64,000 nt of DNA, from the NCBI RefSeq assembly GCF_900700375.1, contig NC_041712.1, forward strand, positions 21,890,780-21,954,779. The letters are read 5' to 3'. The notes beneath the pieces are model-generated. The model saw only the letters and a program-made list of their open reading frames with translations, searched no databases and had not been told where the DNA came from. This stretch comes from Denticeps clupeoides (taxonomy: Eukaryota; Chordata; Actinopteri; Clupeiformes; Denticipitidae). Of the stretch, positions 39,299 through 51,096 are shown one piece after another (positions within the stretch are counted from its first letter, which is position 1; every line of letters starts with the position of its first letter). A program made the translations under genes and the position numbers.

Positions 39299-42200
39299 TC
39301 ATTTCTTGGCCACTTTCCTTCTCTTCTTCGGGCCCTTTACTGCATTCTCTTCTGCAGCTTTTTCCGTGGCCCTTTTATTCGTTTTATCAGTCACCGTCTC
39401 CATGGCATCCCACACCTCATCTGTCTCCCCATCTTCCTCTCCTTCCTGCTTCACCTCCTCCACCTCCCCTGAAAGATCTGCCCCACTCAGCTGCAGAAGG
39501 ATAAGGAGTCAACAGTTAAACTGGTGAAATACATTCAAGTTAACCAATGAATCATGCTCTAAAAATGTCAAAATATTTTTTTCACAGAAATGTATTAAAA
39601 GAATATTATTATCTTTTTATCTAATAACGATCGGTATAAAGTATTCACAATACAAAAAAAAAACATTTCATTTCATACTCATTATAGAATTTAATTACAA
39701 AAAACAAGAACAAACTACTTTTTCCCCAGCATATTCTATATTTTCCTACCTCCAGGTTTCTACTGGATAACAGCACGCAGTTGAGTCGTGACTTGAGATA
39801 TACCTGCAAGGGGTAAAAGCAATAAGCAGAGGTCCAAACAAAATGCAAATGAGCCAAAAAACAAAAAAAAAAAAAACACAATTACTGAAAGGAAGCGTGG
39901 GAGGCCCTTTGCACACTGTGTGGATGCGTCTCAGTGCATGTTCAACACACAGTAGAGAACAGAACAGCCTTCTAGTAATATGGTCTCTCATCCGGCACAC
40001 ATTCATCCCTGTCTCAATAACCTTCAGTCTTGTGGGGGGGGGAACTGACTGTCCGTCTGTGTGTGTGTCTACCTTGTGTAGCAGAGATCGATCTTCCAGG
40101 CTGTGCACCCTCAGGAAGCGGTCGAGGCCGCAGGAGGCCACCAGCGGCAGTGTGGGGTGGCACTGCAGCCCCCGCACCCCCCCTGCCAAACCCTTCAAAC
40201 ACCCACGCACCAAGCCTGAAGCAGAGAGAACGGACGGGGGTGGGAAGGGGGTTCATACAACAAACAACGTGTTCACAAGCGATTGTGCTCTAGCTGTAAA
40301 AAGCGAGAGCAGCAACTTTAGCAAAGTTTTTTTCAGACTCACTCTGAAGAGAGATAAAGAGCAACAAAATGAAACATAAGAAGAAGAACCCGGACAAGCA
40401 AGTTCACCTTTGCGTAAATCCAGAACGGCCAGCTGACCGTGTGTGTTGCCTACGACAACCGTCCCCTGACTGGCGGGCAGACTTAGAGCGGTGAGCGGGT
40501 ATTCGCCAAACTCTGCCTCCAGGACAGGCCGCCGCTGAGGGGAGGAAGGGTCATACACCCGCATCTGAGAGACAGAGAGCACAACAGTGAGATCAGCTTC
40601 TCATCTAAAGTCTGAGAGTTCAGACTCAACATAACCAAGTATATGAGAACTCGACAACTCCATTCCGGATATTCTGGAGCCATTGTTGGATATTTTCAGG
40701 AGTTCTTGAACCCTTCTGTGCAATGTTGCCAGATTTGGTTTTGATAAACTTGTTCTTAAGCAATATTTTCCAAAGCTAAGTTCCTCAGTACTCAATGTTG
40801 CAGTACTTGCAGCGGTTAAAAATGTGTGAGATAGTTTATCCAGTTCAGTGTGTGTGTTTTCATGCCTTGGACATTTTTTGTATCTGGAGACACTATTTGT
40901 GAAACGTCTTCATGGGAGAGTCTTTACATCATGAAGAATGAATAAGAAAGGTGTGTGACTTGTCAAGCATTGCCACAAGCTCAATCAATTTAAAATTTAA
41001 GTTTGTGTTCTCTGTGACAGAAATAATTACATGCAAAACGAGAGGGCAGTTTGGTTCCCCTATTTAAGATACAGGTAACTAGAAAGGGATTTCCATTTGA
41101 GCCATATGATTACAAAGTCATGAGTTTGAGTCCTTGGTTGCTGCAATGGTGGGGAAATGGTTGCCTAGTGGTTAAGGAAGCGTTCCCATAATCAGAAGGT
41201 TGCCGGTTTGAATACAGATCCGCCAAGGTGCCACTGAGTAAGGTACCATCCCCACACACTGCACCACGGGCGCCTGTCATGGCTGCCCACTGCTCACCAA
41301 GGGTGATTGTTAAAAGCAGAGGACACATTTGGTTGTGTCACCATGTGCTGTGCTGCAGTGTTTCACGATGACAATCACTGAAACTTATACGGAAAAAGAA
41401 GAGGGCAATTACCTGATGGTATCCGGTACACGTGACGATCTTGTCAGAATCTGGGATGAATCCTATGTCTCTCACCCACACAGGCACCCGCAAGTCCAAC
41501 CAGTCATTTTTCACCTGTTAGTAAAGGAGGAGCGTTGATATCTGAACTCAACATGGTCTTGGACTAATAAACCTTATAAACCCTTTATAACAGTCTCAAT
41601 AAACCAAGCCCACAACATTTTTAACCATATTCGAAACAGGAGAAATGGATCGTTCTCTTGTGTCAAACAATAAAGGTTTACCAACGTTTTTGGCGGTGAA
41701 GATGGCCTTGTCAGGTCTCTCCAGGTCCCACACCTTCAGGGGATTTTCTTTGCCTCCTGTAGCCACTTGGCTACGTCGGGATGGGTTCTGTCGCATTCGA
41801 CAGACACCATTTCCCACATTTATCTCTATCTGAAAAGAAAAAAAAATTCTTTCTTCACCTACTTGTGGAAAAACCTGCGTTTAAGATCAGTAAACAAAAC
41901 TGTCTGTAGTCATGAACATGTCTGAGGAATGAATAGGAAGCTGAAAAACATAATAAATTCAGTGCATATTATGCATGAGTCAGGAGTACAGTCTGCAGAG
42001 CTTTTTTTTCTTCTGCTCCGCCAGGATGTTTTTATTGCAACCCACGCTGCTGTCAACCTGCCACATCCACAGCTAGTTTAGGAATAATCCCCAAGGCCTT
42101 GTTAATGCACAATTGAAATAAAAAAAAAACAACAACTTTCTGGCAGGGTTACTGTTTGCGGGGTTGGAAAATACTGGAGTGTGTGGTACACTTACTGTGT

Positions 42201-44230
42201 CAGTGCATCCCTCCTTCCAAACCTTTAGAATGCCTGACTCCGCACAGGTAACCAGAGAACTGCATTCAGAGGACACAAAGAGAGGGGCGCATGATGGGGC
42301 GCAGAACGCAGACGCTCGACGAATCAAAAGCTTACATTGGATAGTCAATACAGACACAATGTTCAGACCATACCGGACTCAATCGCAGTGAAATGTGGCC
42401 TCTGCATTTAACCTATCCCCCCCCAAGGGATGAGCAGCGGGCAGCCATGAAAGGCACCTGGGAAGTAGTTTGTGGGGACGGTACCTTGATCAAGGGGACC
42501 TCAGCAGCACCTTGGCAGTTCAGGATTTGAACCCACAACCTTTCGATAATGGGTGCTTACTGACCCAATTGTTTACTGATAGTTTCGGGACTTGCGTGCA
42601 GAGGTTGCATCCCATTTCGTACCAAGTGCTGAGGATAACTCGGCATTAAAGATCCCCTGCTTTAATATATCAGTATTATTGGTCCCCCAATACTGTTTCT
42701 GAAGTCTTTTTCCCAAATCCAGCCTTGGTGCAGAATTACAGCCACTTTGATCCAGTCCCACAATGATATTTCCCAGGACGCGCTGTTTTGGTGTCTGTAG
42801 CTTTAAACGGTAATAAGGTGGAGAGAGGCGGGACAAGGAGAGCGGCCATTGGAAGTTGAGCAGAAATTCATGGAAATTATGTAATCAACACCATTCACCG
42901 AACACAATGTTTGGCACAGACAGGAACTTGTGTCTGTGCTTTTCCAGAGTCTTCATCAGGTCTTGCACAACGGAATAAAAAAAAATTGTGCTCATTTTTA
43001 CATCCAATCACTGGAGGAGGGGTTGAGAGCATGAGAAACGGGAGGTAACCTTTCCCCTTATGAAGTCATAAGGGGAAAATTTCCAGATCCGACCGTCTGA
43101 GCTGAATGACCAAACCACTCTTTACACCTATCGCCATTTCTTAGTCACTGCAGAACCATAGACAGTCTAGTGGAACTCGTATTAATGTTAAATCATCTCA
43201 CAAAGTGACATGTTCATGATAGAATCTTTTAACTGTTTACTACATGTTCATTAATACTTTTGAGACTTTTGTGTTCAGAGGTTACCACCCATTTCATACC
43301 CAAAAATTACAGCATTCAAATGATTGGGGCAGTGGTGGCCTAGTAGTTAAGGAAGCGGCCCTGTAATCAGAAGGTTGCCGGTTCAAATCCCAACTCGCCA
43401 AGGTGCCACTGAGATGGCACTGAGCAAACTCTGCGCCTGTCATGGCTGCCCAGTGCTCACCAAGGGTGATGGGTTAACTGCTGAGGACAAATTTCACTGT
43501 GTGCACTGTGTGCTGTGTATCACAAGTGACAATCACTTCACTTCACTTTAGCATTCTTTCATATCCACACACTTGGACAAGTGCTGAGGACAACGCAGGA
43601 TTAAATGCCACCAGGTATCCCGATAGGAGAGGTCAACCCTAGGATCAGGTCCACATCATTAAAATGCTCCCAGAGCCAAATCAGAGGACCATAGCGTCTC
43701 TTACCCGTCCATCATAGCCAGACCCGTGAACTTCCCCTGCGTGGCGTCCCCACACTCCTTACTCTCCGTGAAGATGCCCTTCTCTGTGCTAAACGCCTTC
43801 ACTGTGCCATTAGCGCAGCCCACCAAAACCTGCAGGACACGCACACGCGAGGAAGGGACATTTCACTCTTGCGCCACGTTCTAGAACCAGCATTATTTTA
43901 AAGGCGGACGTGGCGACGCACCTCGGACTCCAGCGGATCCCCCCATTCCAGGACACACACTTCCTGGTCCCGGCTCAGGCAACTCATCTCGCAGAAATTG
44001 AACGCCTGCTGCTTGGACAAGCTGACCCCTGCAAGAGAACGAGAGACACGCCGGGCGGCCGGCATTTAAACGAGCAGCGAGGTCCAGCGGCTGCTTGAGA
44101 ATCCACGTGTTCTAACTCGCTCGCACCCAAACGGCGTATCGAAGAGCGAAGTCGATATTTTTCCAATACCTTTCAATATCCCTGTCTCGGAACCGACCCA
44201 TATCGAGCAGCTTTGGCTTTTCGAAGCCAT
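39299..44230 (-). CDS. wdr74: WDR74, WD-repeat ribosome biogenesis factor
   Basis: Ten coding exons on the minus strand (44230-44170, 44028-43922, 43829-43705, 42259-42196, 41829-41686, 41514-41413, 40564-40408, 40215-40073, 39803-39750, 39490-39299) join in frame to 382 residues (human 385). WDR74 is the vertebrate counterpart of yeast Nsa1. It works with the AAA ATPase NVL2 in nucleolar pre-60S maturation. Family blocks recognised in order are IWVGSETGILKG, VLVGCANGTVKAFSTE, LVTCAESGILKVW, GVCRMRQNP..VATGGKEN, NDWLDLRVPVW, VTCTGYHQMRVYDPSSPQRR, GEYPLTAL, VGNTHGQL, GCLKGLAGGVRGLQCHP, ASCGLDRFLRVH and YLKSRLNCVLL. The tail is acidic and ends GPKKRRKVAKK, close to a classical nuclear localisation signal. 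The exon 5 donor (GTTGGT at 41685) is weak. Introns 3 and 6-7 hold SINE copies and repeat C. Confidence 0.95.
41148..41384 (+). mobile_element. SINE family B copy in a wdr74 intron
   Basis: A diverged plus-oriented copy between wdr74 exons 6 and 7: GCCTAGTGGTTAAGGAAGCG, CAGAAGGTTGCCGGTTTGAA and GCCAAGGTGCCACTGAG are present, and the tail is GACAATCACTGAAACTT. It lies antisense to the gene. Confidence 0.8.
42386..42567 (-). mobile_element. SINE family B copy in wdr74 intron 3
   Basis: Reverse-oriented copy lacking its outer ends: GCAGTGAAATGTGGCCTCTGCATTTAACC, CCATGAAAGGCACCTGGGAAG and GGATTTGAACCCACAACC match the family B tail, body and B-box complements. Confidence 0.78.
42646..43233. repeat. 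Unclassified interspersed repeat C, copy 2, in wdr74 intron 3
   Basis: The second copy of the repeat at 2717-3156, in the same orientation. It is longer because about 150 bp of extra sequence lies near 42860-43020. The left end reads TTAAAGATCCCCTGC and the right end AGAATCTTTTAA, again imperfect inverted ends. It lies antisense within the wdr74 transcript. Confidence 0.65.
43325..43550 (+). mobile_element. SINE family B copy in wdr74 intron 3, full length
   Basis: A complete copy: GGGGCAGTGGTGGCCTAGTAGTTAAGG head, B-box GGTTCAAATCCC, GCCAAGGTGCCACTGAG body, and GACAATCACTTCACTTCACTTTA end. Confidence 0.88.
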
Positions 44231-44639
44231 TTTCACACGCTAACAGTGAGCCTGAAAGATCAACACGCCGCACCGGAGCGGCGCACGTTTGCGGTGCAAC
44301 CCGGTTATTCTTCCGTGTAGCGCTTCCGCCCGTGACTTTGGTTCCCAGCGTCGCAGCGGCACGTTGCGTTTCTGTCGAAACGCTGCACGCTCACACACGA
44401 ACGGCAGGTCTGAGAAGTTCAAGGGGATCGCGAATAATCCCGATATCCTGTTTATCGCGAGTAAAGGTGCGTACCTTGATATTCTCTGAAACACAGGGGC
44501 CACAGAAACTGTGCAACTGAAGTTTTTTTGCAGGTACAAATGAAACGCGTGTGACCTCGATGCTTCGATAAAATCCAGTAACGTTTTATCCATGTTGTGT
44601 ATATGTTTCCGTGTGTTTGTCAAGTGTCAAGTGTGACGT

Positions 44640-45944
44640 TCTAATCGGTCACAAATTAATTTCAACGTTTGTTCAAGGCTATAATAACACTTCACGCCAT
44701 TCAATGTTTTATGGAAAAAAAGAACAATAGTGAAAATATTAGCGGCCATGGGCTGCCAGGAAATATGTGACGTTTTAAACCAACTTAACACCGCGAATTA
44801 ACCCAAAAGACGTAAGCACATGAAGCGATGGTGTTAAACAAAAGAAAGAAGCACCAGCAGGTGGCGCTCTTGTACTTCTCCCCGCCGCTAATAAAAAAAA
44901 TGACATTCAATCAAAGGACCTTAATTTTAATACATTTAAATTTTATTAGTCGCATGTATCTGCAATCGTAATTAACCAGAGACTTGCAGTTTTTAATAAA
45001 GGCCAGTGAGTGCTGATCAACTTATGAAATTTTAATAAATATGTATGGAAATGATGACACCACGTCTATATAATAACTCTAATTAGTCTGTCGCTGTCTG
45101 CTCCGAGTTCCAGCACTCTGAATGAATAAACTCTGACGGAGAGAAGAAAGAACTCAGGACATTAAGTCGAAAAACAAAAGCACCGAACTGAAGGAATGAA
45201 CTGTTGAGTGCATGCATTGGCCGTGGTTCCTTCTCTTTGTTAATACGTTAATACGTTTGAATCGGTGCGCGGCAGAGAGGGATGGAACTTAATAAGCGAA
45301 GCGACCGCCAGACTGAATGGGGGGTTATCGGCGAGCAGGCGGCTCAGAAGGGCCAACAGTCTTTTTCACCAAATTGAAAAGCACGGTTCCTGTTAAAAAA
45401 AAAAAGAAAGAAAAAGTAATACAAACTGAATCGATCCCCCTGAATAGATTTTTGTCGAATAAAACAGGAACCAAGTGCAGGTGGGGAGGAAAAGTGGGGG
45501 AAATGATCCACATCTCCCCTCCATCCCCCTGGCTGAGAAAAAAAAACGGACAATCGGTGACACGCAGCAGCAGATTGAGAGGCAAGGACGGGGACGCACA
45601 AGGAGACAAAGCTCCTTCTTGGCTTTCTTACGGTCAGATACAAAGGGATCCAGGCAACAAGACAGAGAGGGAGAGGAAAGAGAGAGAGAGAAAGGGAGAA
45701 GGAAAGCAGATTTGGAGCTTCCCCTACCCCCCCTCGGAGCTCTCCGGGGAGCGGAGGGAACACAACAAGCAGAGCGGAGCAGAAGCAGAGGACAAGTGAG
45801 GCAGGCGAAGGAGAGGATGGTGTTCTGGGTTAGAAGAGGCACGGAGCAGATGAGGAGGGGTCGGTTCGAGGCGGAGGGAGAACATCAGCAGCGCGCTTGA
45901 AGAGCGAGAGGAGGGGGGATTAATTAACTTAGAGACTTCCAGAG

Positions 45945-45990
<46 letters not shown>

Positions 45991-47035
45991 CAGAATTACT
46001 AAGCCCCCCCCTCAAAAAAAAAAAACAGAGCAGCAACAGCAACAACATAAAGATCGTCCAGTTGCGCTCCTGTCTTCTTGAGAATGGAGGATTGGGACGC
46101 GAGCGGAGACCTCTGATGGACACGACCGCGCTGGACATGCCGGCGACCCAGATCGATGGTAAGAGAATGAGGGGAGAGGGGGGGACAGTGACAAGTCGGC
46201 ATGGTGGATAATGCTCCGTCTTCGTCAGCCTCGCCATCGTCGTCGGCTGGGCCGTGGAGCGACGCGGCCGTCGGTCTGAGGTGCTGAGGTCGTTGCGCCG
46301 CTGGATTCCTCTCGAATCTGTCCCCTCGTGTCTCTACACGCCGACTGTTCACACTTTGCACAACTGTGACTCCTTTTCATCATGTTTAAGTATTCCATGT
46401 CTCTTTATTAATACGAATATGAAGCCTGTAATTTTGACACTTTTTTTTTTTCTCTATGAAATGTTATTAAAGCTGGTATAACAGAAGCCATAGAATTTAA
46501 TTTGTACAGATATCATACGACAACTGTAAGCATTCTGAGGGACCAAAAGCCATACCTGACCTACCACCAAAATCTCGGACCTCTGACGTGACACTGTGTG
46601 TGACTGTGGTCAGTGTGTCAGTAAAGCGCGGCAGCATCCTTCCGAGAAAGAGGAGGGAGGAGAGGAAGGAAGGCTAGTCGTCCTGTGTCCTGTTGAGACG
46701 CACACGTGGAAAGGACAGGGGAGGAATATAAAAGAGGGGACTGACTCAGTCGGGAAACAGGGAGACAGGGAAGAAGTCTCTCATCTCCGGCGTTCCCACA
46801 CTGTGCATGGAAAAAACCAAAGACAGAACTACAAAGCGCGGAGCAGACACACAGAGATAAAAAAAAAAAAAAAGAAGGAGAGAAGTTCCTCAGGCGAAGG
46901 GAGGCGGAACGGCGGCAGGGATCCTGAAGGCGAAGAAGAAAGGGACCCGGTGACACAGACGGAGAGAGGGAGAGCCGGGGAACGTCCCCCCTCTCTCTCT
47001 CGGCCCTTAACGCTGACAGGCTGGCTGGCACAGCG
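44640..47035. other. Region between wdr74 and cnih2, divergent promoters
   Basis: wdr74 leaves leftward from 44230 and cnih2 rightward from 47036, so this interval holds both upstream regions. It contains a purine-rich tract (about 45640-45800), a (TC)n repeat (45949-45987), and GC-rich DNA up to the cnih2 ATG. Non-coding cnih2 5' exon sequence is likely within 46500-47035. Open frames at 45317-45900 and 46596-47072 are low-complexity and do not look like protein. Confidence 0.5.
45949..45987. repeat. (TC)n microsatellite
   Basis: About 19 uninterrupted TC units about 1.05 kb upstream of the cnih2 ATG. Polypyrimidine tracts of this kind can act as GAGA-type promoter elements, but nothing here proves it. 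Confidence 0.95.
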
Positions 47036-50000
47036 ATGGCGTTCACCTTTGCGGCCTTTTGCTACATGCTGACTCTCGTGCTGTGTGCCGCACTCATCTT
47101 CTTTGTCATCTGGCAGGTGAGTGGGGTGACAGGCGTACCCCAGCAGAAAAGCTGTGCCCCTGCACTTCATCTGCACGCTGTTCGCATGCATATTATCATT
47201 GTGCATCATTTCCTATAAGATTGAATGCTTGGCTAAATAGTGCAAAAATGAAATACCTTAAAGCACCATTGTAGCATGTTTTGCAAAGTAATTTGTACAT
47301 TTTTAATCCCAATTTGATTTAGTTGTGGTGTGAATGAATGTGTGTGTCTGTGAACAGGAAGAGGCCTGCGCCGCTCATCTATCCGCTCATGAGTGAATCA
47401 GTCTCTGAAGTGTGTGTGCGTGGGCACCAGGTTACAGTGTGTCATTGTCTGCATGTCTGATGTGAGCCACACCGACGACCCCCGTCTCTAAATTGCAAAC
47501 CCGCACCCACCACGAAAGCAGCCGGACCGCAGGTCAGCCGGACGTGGCCCGGATTACGCGTCGAAGCGGCGGCGGTGGGTGAATGGAATTTACACGGGCG
47601 TCACCAGAGACCCCTGCACAATCAGTATTCTGCAATGCCTGTTAGCACAAGATGGGTCCAGGGCAGCCTTCATGGCCGTTGTCCAACCCGGGTCTCTGAT
47701 TGGAGGGAGAAACTCGGTGTCTTGAGGTTAAAGAGGCTTTCTGGGTCAATAAGATGTATTGGCAACGAAATGAGTGAGAAATCTACAGATGGAGAGAATA
47801 TGGATGAATTAGCAAGGTGGGTGTGGAAAAGCGAGAGAGAGAGAGATGGTGGTGGGGGGGCACCGAACCCTGTTATTGAGACTGCTTATCAAACTATAAT
47901 CTACTTCCCTCCCCCTACATGGTGCCCCCCCCCCCCTTCTCCTTTCTCTCTGCCTCCCAATCATCTCTGTAGAGCACTCAGCCAATCAGACGGTGTTTTT
48001 CACTTCTATAGTAACCATGGCTCCCGCTTAAGGGTTCATCCGATTGCCATGGCAACTGTTTACAACAGCGCTGTGAAAAGGCGGAGAGCGGGGAGATATA
48101 GAAATAAACGGGTGAGGAGGAAAGGCAGAAATGGGGAGGGACGCCGAGGCCGCGCAGAGAGAAAGGGGAAAGATGAAACATTCCTCTGTCCATCATCACG
48201 TTCACTGGCATGCAGCGCTCCTGTGTCGAGGATAAAGACCTTGTGAAATAACCATCATAAAAGTCTAATTGCAGGACCTCTCTCTCCTCGTAGATAATTG
48301 CGTTTGATGAGCTTCGCACAGACTTCAAGAACCCCATCGACCAGAGCAATCCCACCAGAGCAGTAAGGCCAATTACCGTGTGTGCAGGTGCACCCGGCTA
48401 TCGGAACGTTTTCAAACCTTCGTATTTTTTTAACACGCTTGCAGTGTGTGTTTTTAGTATGTTCTTCCTATATGCTTTAAAGAACGTTGAGCAACGTGGC
48501 AGCATTCACATAACCAAAAACATATTATATTTTATACTGACATGAGTGTACCCCATGAATGAACCCCATTGCTCTCACTGTTGTGCAGAGGGAGCGGATT
48601 CTGAACATCGAGAGGATCTGTAACCTCCTGAGGAGGGTGAGTGAGAGGCTCCCGCACTCATCTGTAGACAAGTGAGCAGCGAAAAAACAGATGAAAGTCA
48701 CGGAACGTTTCGATGTGTCTATTTTGAGGACTGTGACTGATTGATTAATACATTTCTGTTCCATCTCTCTTCTCAAACGCACACAAGCACACGGGGCAAA
48801 ATTCGTTAAAATAGAATCAATACATTAATTCATTATCTATTTTCTTAGTTTTTTTTAGATATAGAATTATGTGAGTAATAAGCATTGTATATGTTTGCCT
48901 TAAGTGTTCATTCCTTATTCCAGCTGGTGGTTCCAGAATATTCCATCCACGGGCTGTTCTGCCTGATGTTCATGTGTGCTGGAGAGTGGGTCACATTAGG
49001 TTTGAACATCCCCCTGCTGTTCTATCACCTCTGGAGGTAAGTAGGCAGGACTCTGGTCCCTTTCCTCAACTAAATTGATTTCAAATTTGCGTTAAAATTC
49101 AAACCCGCATTTCGTATGAAAGAAGGCCATCTTCAGTGACATACTGCTGTAAATAAATAATTCAGTGTCAAATTCATCAGTGGACGGATGCCAGCATCTC
49201 AGTTACATATGCTCCACGCCGTCCCATCTCTCTCACGCGCACTGTTAAGGTTTTTCCATCGTCCTGCCGATGGTTCGGAAGTGATGTACGACCCGGTGAG
49301 CGTCATGAACGCAGACATCCTCAACTACTGCCAAAAAGAGTCCTGGTGCAAGCTGGGTTTCTACCTTCTCTCATTCTTCTACTACCTGTACAGGTGAGTT
49401 CCTCACCTGGCTTCTGTCCTTCCAGAATCTCTTACATATAATATATAGAGAAAACGGAAATGCGGATACAATCAATCGTTCGTGGTAGTAGCCCAGTGGG
49501 TAACACATTCGCCTATGAACCAGAAGGCGCGGGTTCGAATCCCACTTACTACCATTGTGTCCCTGAGCAAGACACTTAACCCTGAGTTGCTCCAGGGGTA
49601 CTGTCCCTATAACTACTGATTGTAAGTCGCTCTGGATAAGGGCGTCTGATAAATGCTGTAAATGTAAATGTTCAAACAATCAAAGCCAGACCATATTCCA
49701 CCGTCTTTTTGTGTATAAAAGCACAGTCATTTCGTTCTGACACCTGAGGCATGGCTCAGGATGCGTTTATTATTTGCGCCGTATGAAGTTGGAAGTAACA
49801 GGGTGGCCTGTGCAGTTTAGCCTGTGCATTTTTTGCATGCGTCTCAAGAGAACGCGCTGTGTGACGCAGATTGACTCACCTCTGGAAATGAATGCTCGAC
49901 ACAACTCATAACTCAGCAGACTCATAACACAAAATGGCAGCAGAGCCATCGCCCACTGAAACATTACGCTTTAATAACTTCTGCAATTATGCTAATGCAT

Positions 50001-50117
50001 CGCTCAAATGTGTTTTCAAAGTCGGCTTTGTGCGTGGCAGCGAAGTGTGTGTGTGGGCATGAAAAAAATCTGTTTCTCTCCTGCTTCAGCATGGTCTACG
50101 CTTTGGTCAGCTTTTAA
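47036..50117 (+). CDS. cnih2: CNIH2, cornichon family AMPA receptor auxiliary protein
   Basis: Six coding exons (47036-47116, 48294-48362, 48589-48636, 48924-49036, 49250-49393, 50090-50117) join in frame to 160 residues, exactly the human CNIH2 length. Cornichons are ER export receptors. CNIH2 and CNIH3 also stay with AMPA-type glutamate receptors and slow their gating. The protein starts [20 protein letters not shown], a membrane segment. It carries the conserved [17 protein letters not shown] and the CNIH2/3-specific loop [19 protein letters not shown], and ends in a hydrophobic stretch finishing [18 protein letters not shown] fits CNIH2; CNIH3 has CPADSSELAYD. The first exon ends WQ where mammals have WH. 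The ORF inside intron 1 (47575-48246) is unrelated. Confidence 0.95.
49482..49670 (+). mobile_element. SINE family A copy in cnih2 intron 5
   Basis: A complete sense-oriented copy about 90 bp after exon 5: GTGGTAGTAGCCCAGTGGG, B-box GGTTCGAATCCC, and tail TTGTAAGTCGCTCTGGATAAGG with AAATGTAAATG. Confidence 0.9.
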
Positions 50118-51087
50118 ACGGCCAAGCTGGGCGGAACGGCGAGGACAAGGACAGAGGAGTGATACTGCGAGACCGTCGTCATCAGCCCTCCGTCACTCCA
50201 TAACAACCCCTTCGCCCTCCCATCCTACCCTCTTCGTCCGTGTGAGGAAGATGATTCGCAGGCCGCGGAGGTGTTGAGACGGAGGAACGGGAATGCAAAG
50301 ACTCGGCCATTCACCGGTGGGGGGGGGGGTTGGGGGGGGGTCTGTACGAATGTTTCGTAATTCCCATTTCATTTTAAGGGCTGCTGGACCTGCACTGCTC
50401 ACATTGTCACGGACTGCGACGAGGCGCCAGTGCGAACTGCGAAAATAACGTGTTACATAGATCTTTATTTAGATGTTGCAGTGTCCTACAGTTCCAGTAC
50501 ACCATCCTGTGGCTTATTTATTTCAGATGTTGTGTTCCTCTTCTACTCGTTTTACTATTTCGATAGTCGTGATAAAGAGTATTTGGATTCTGAGGAGGTA
50601 GAGGGGTAGCTACACTACAACGCGTTACTCCGCCGTACAACTTCGGACCGAGGTTGTGGACCTGTGTTCTTTAACTTACACCGAACTTGCACAGACAATA
50701 TATCAATACATGACAAAACACAAAAACCATATGTTTACATTTCTTAGAATTAAAGCAATTAAGAGGCGCAGAGCGAAACCGGCGGCGTCCGGCGCGAAGA
50801 CTCTGGAATTAGGCGGACTGTTGCTTTAACACTGTGGGATCCCCGAGTCTCCTGGGGGAGCGGGGGAATTAAGATCGAGGGCAAGCTGTCACTTGAGCGG
50901 GGAGGAGGAGCCAATTTGACCTCACAGCCTTTCAAGTTCAAGAGTTCAAAGATGTGCGAAAGATTAAAGGGTGGCGGGTGGGGGTTGGCGAGCCAATCGA
51001 AATGCGATGAGGGCGGGACTGAAGATTACTGTGAAACGACCGGTCGGCCGACAGCCGGCGCTGGGGGTGCCGGTGTTATCGGTGACG

Positions 51088-51096
51088 AAGATGGCG
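51088..51096 (+). promoter_or_regulatory. YY1-type site in an orphan CpG-rich patch
   Basis: AAGATGGCG lies in a CpG-rich stretch (about 50970-51220) that also has a CCAAT box (GAGCCAATCG, near 50990) and a GC box (AGGGCGGGA, near 51010) in the usual promoter order. No coding exon I can recognise follows on the plus strand. Confidence 0.35.

Noticed and set aside
45317-45900. Overlapping open frames on both strands upstream of cnih2
   Set aside because: They derive from purine-rich low-complexity DNA; frames are open on several strands at once and none resembles a protein.
47575-48246. A 223-codon open frame inside cnih2 intron 1
   Set aside because: It lies wholly between well-supported cnih2 exons, lacks any recognisable motif and is partly simple sequence.
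47036-50117. Assignment of this gene to cnih3 or cnih1/4
   Set aside because: The loop [12 protein letters not shown] and [13 protein letters not shown] match CNIH2; CNIH3 has HCPADSSELAYD, and CNIH1/4 lack this loop.
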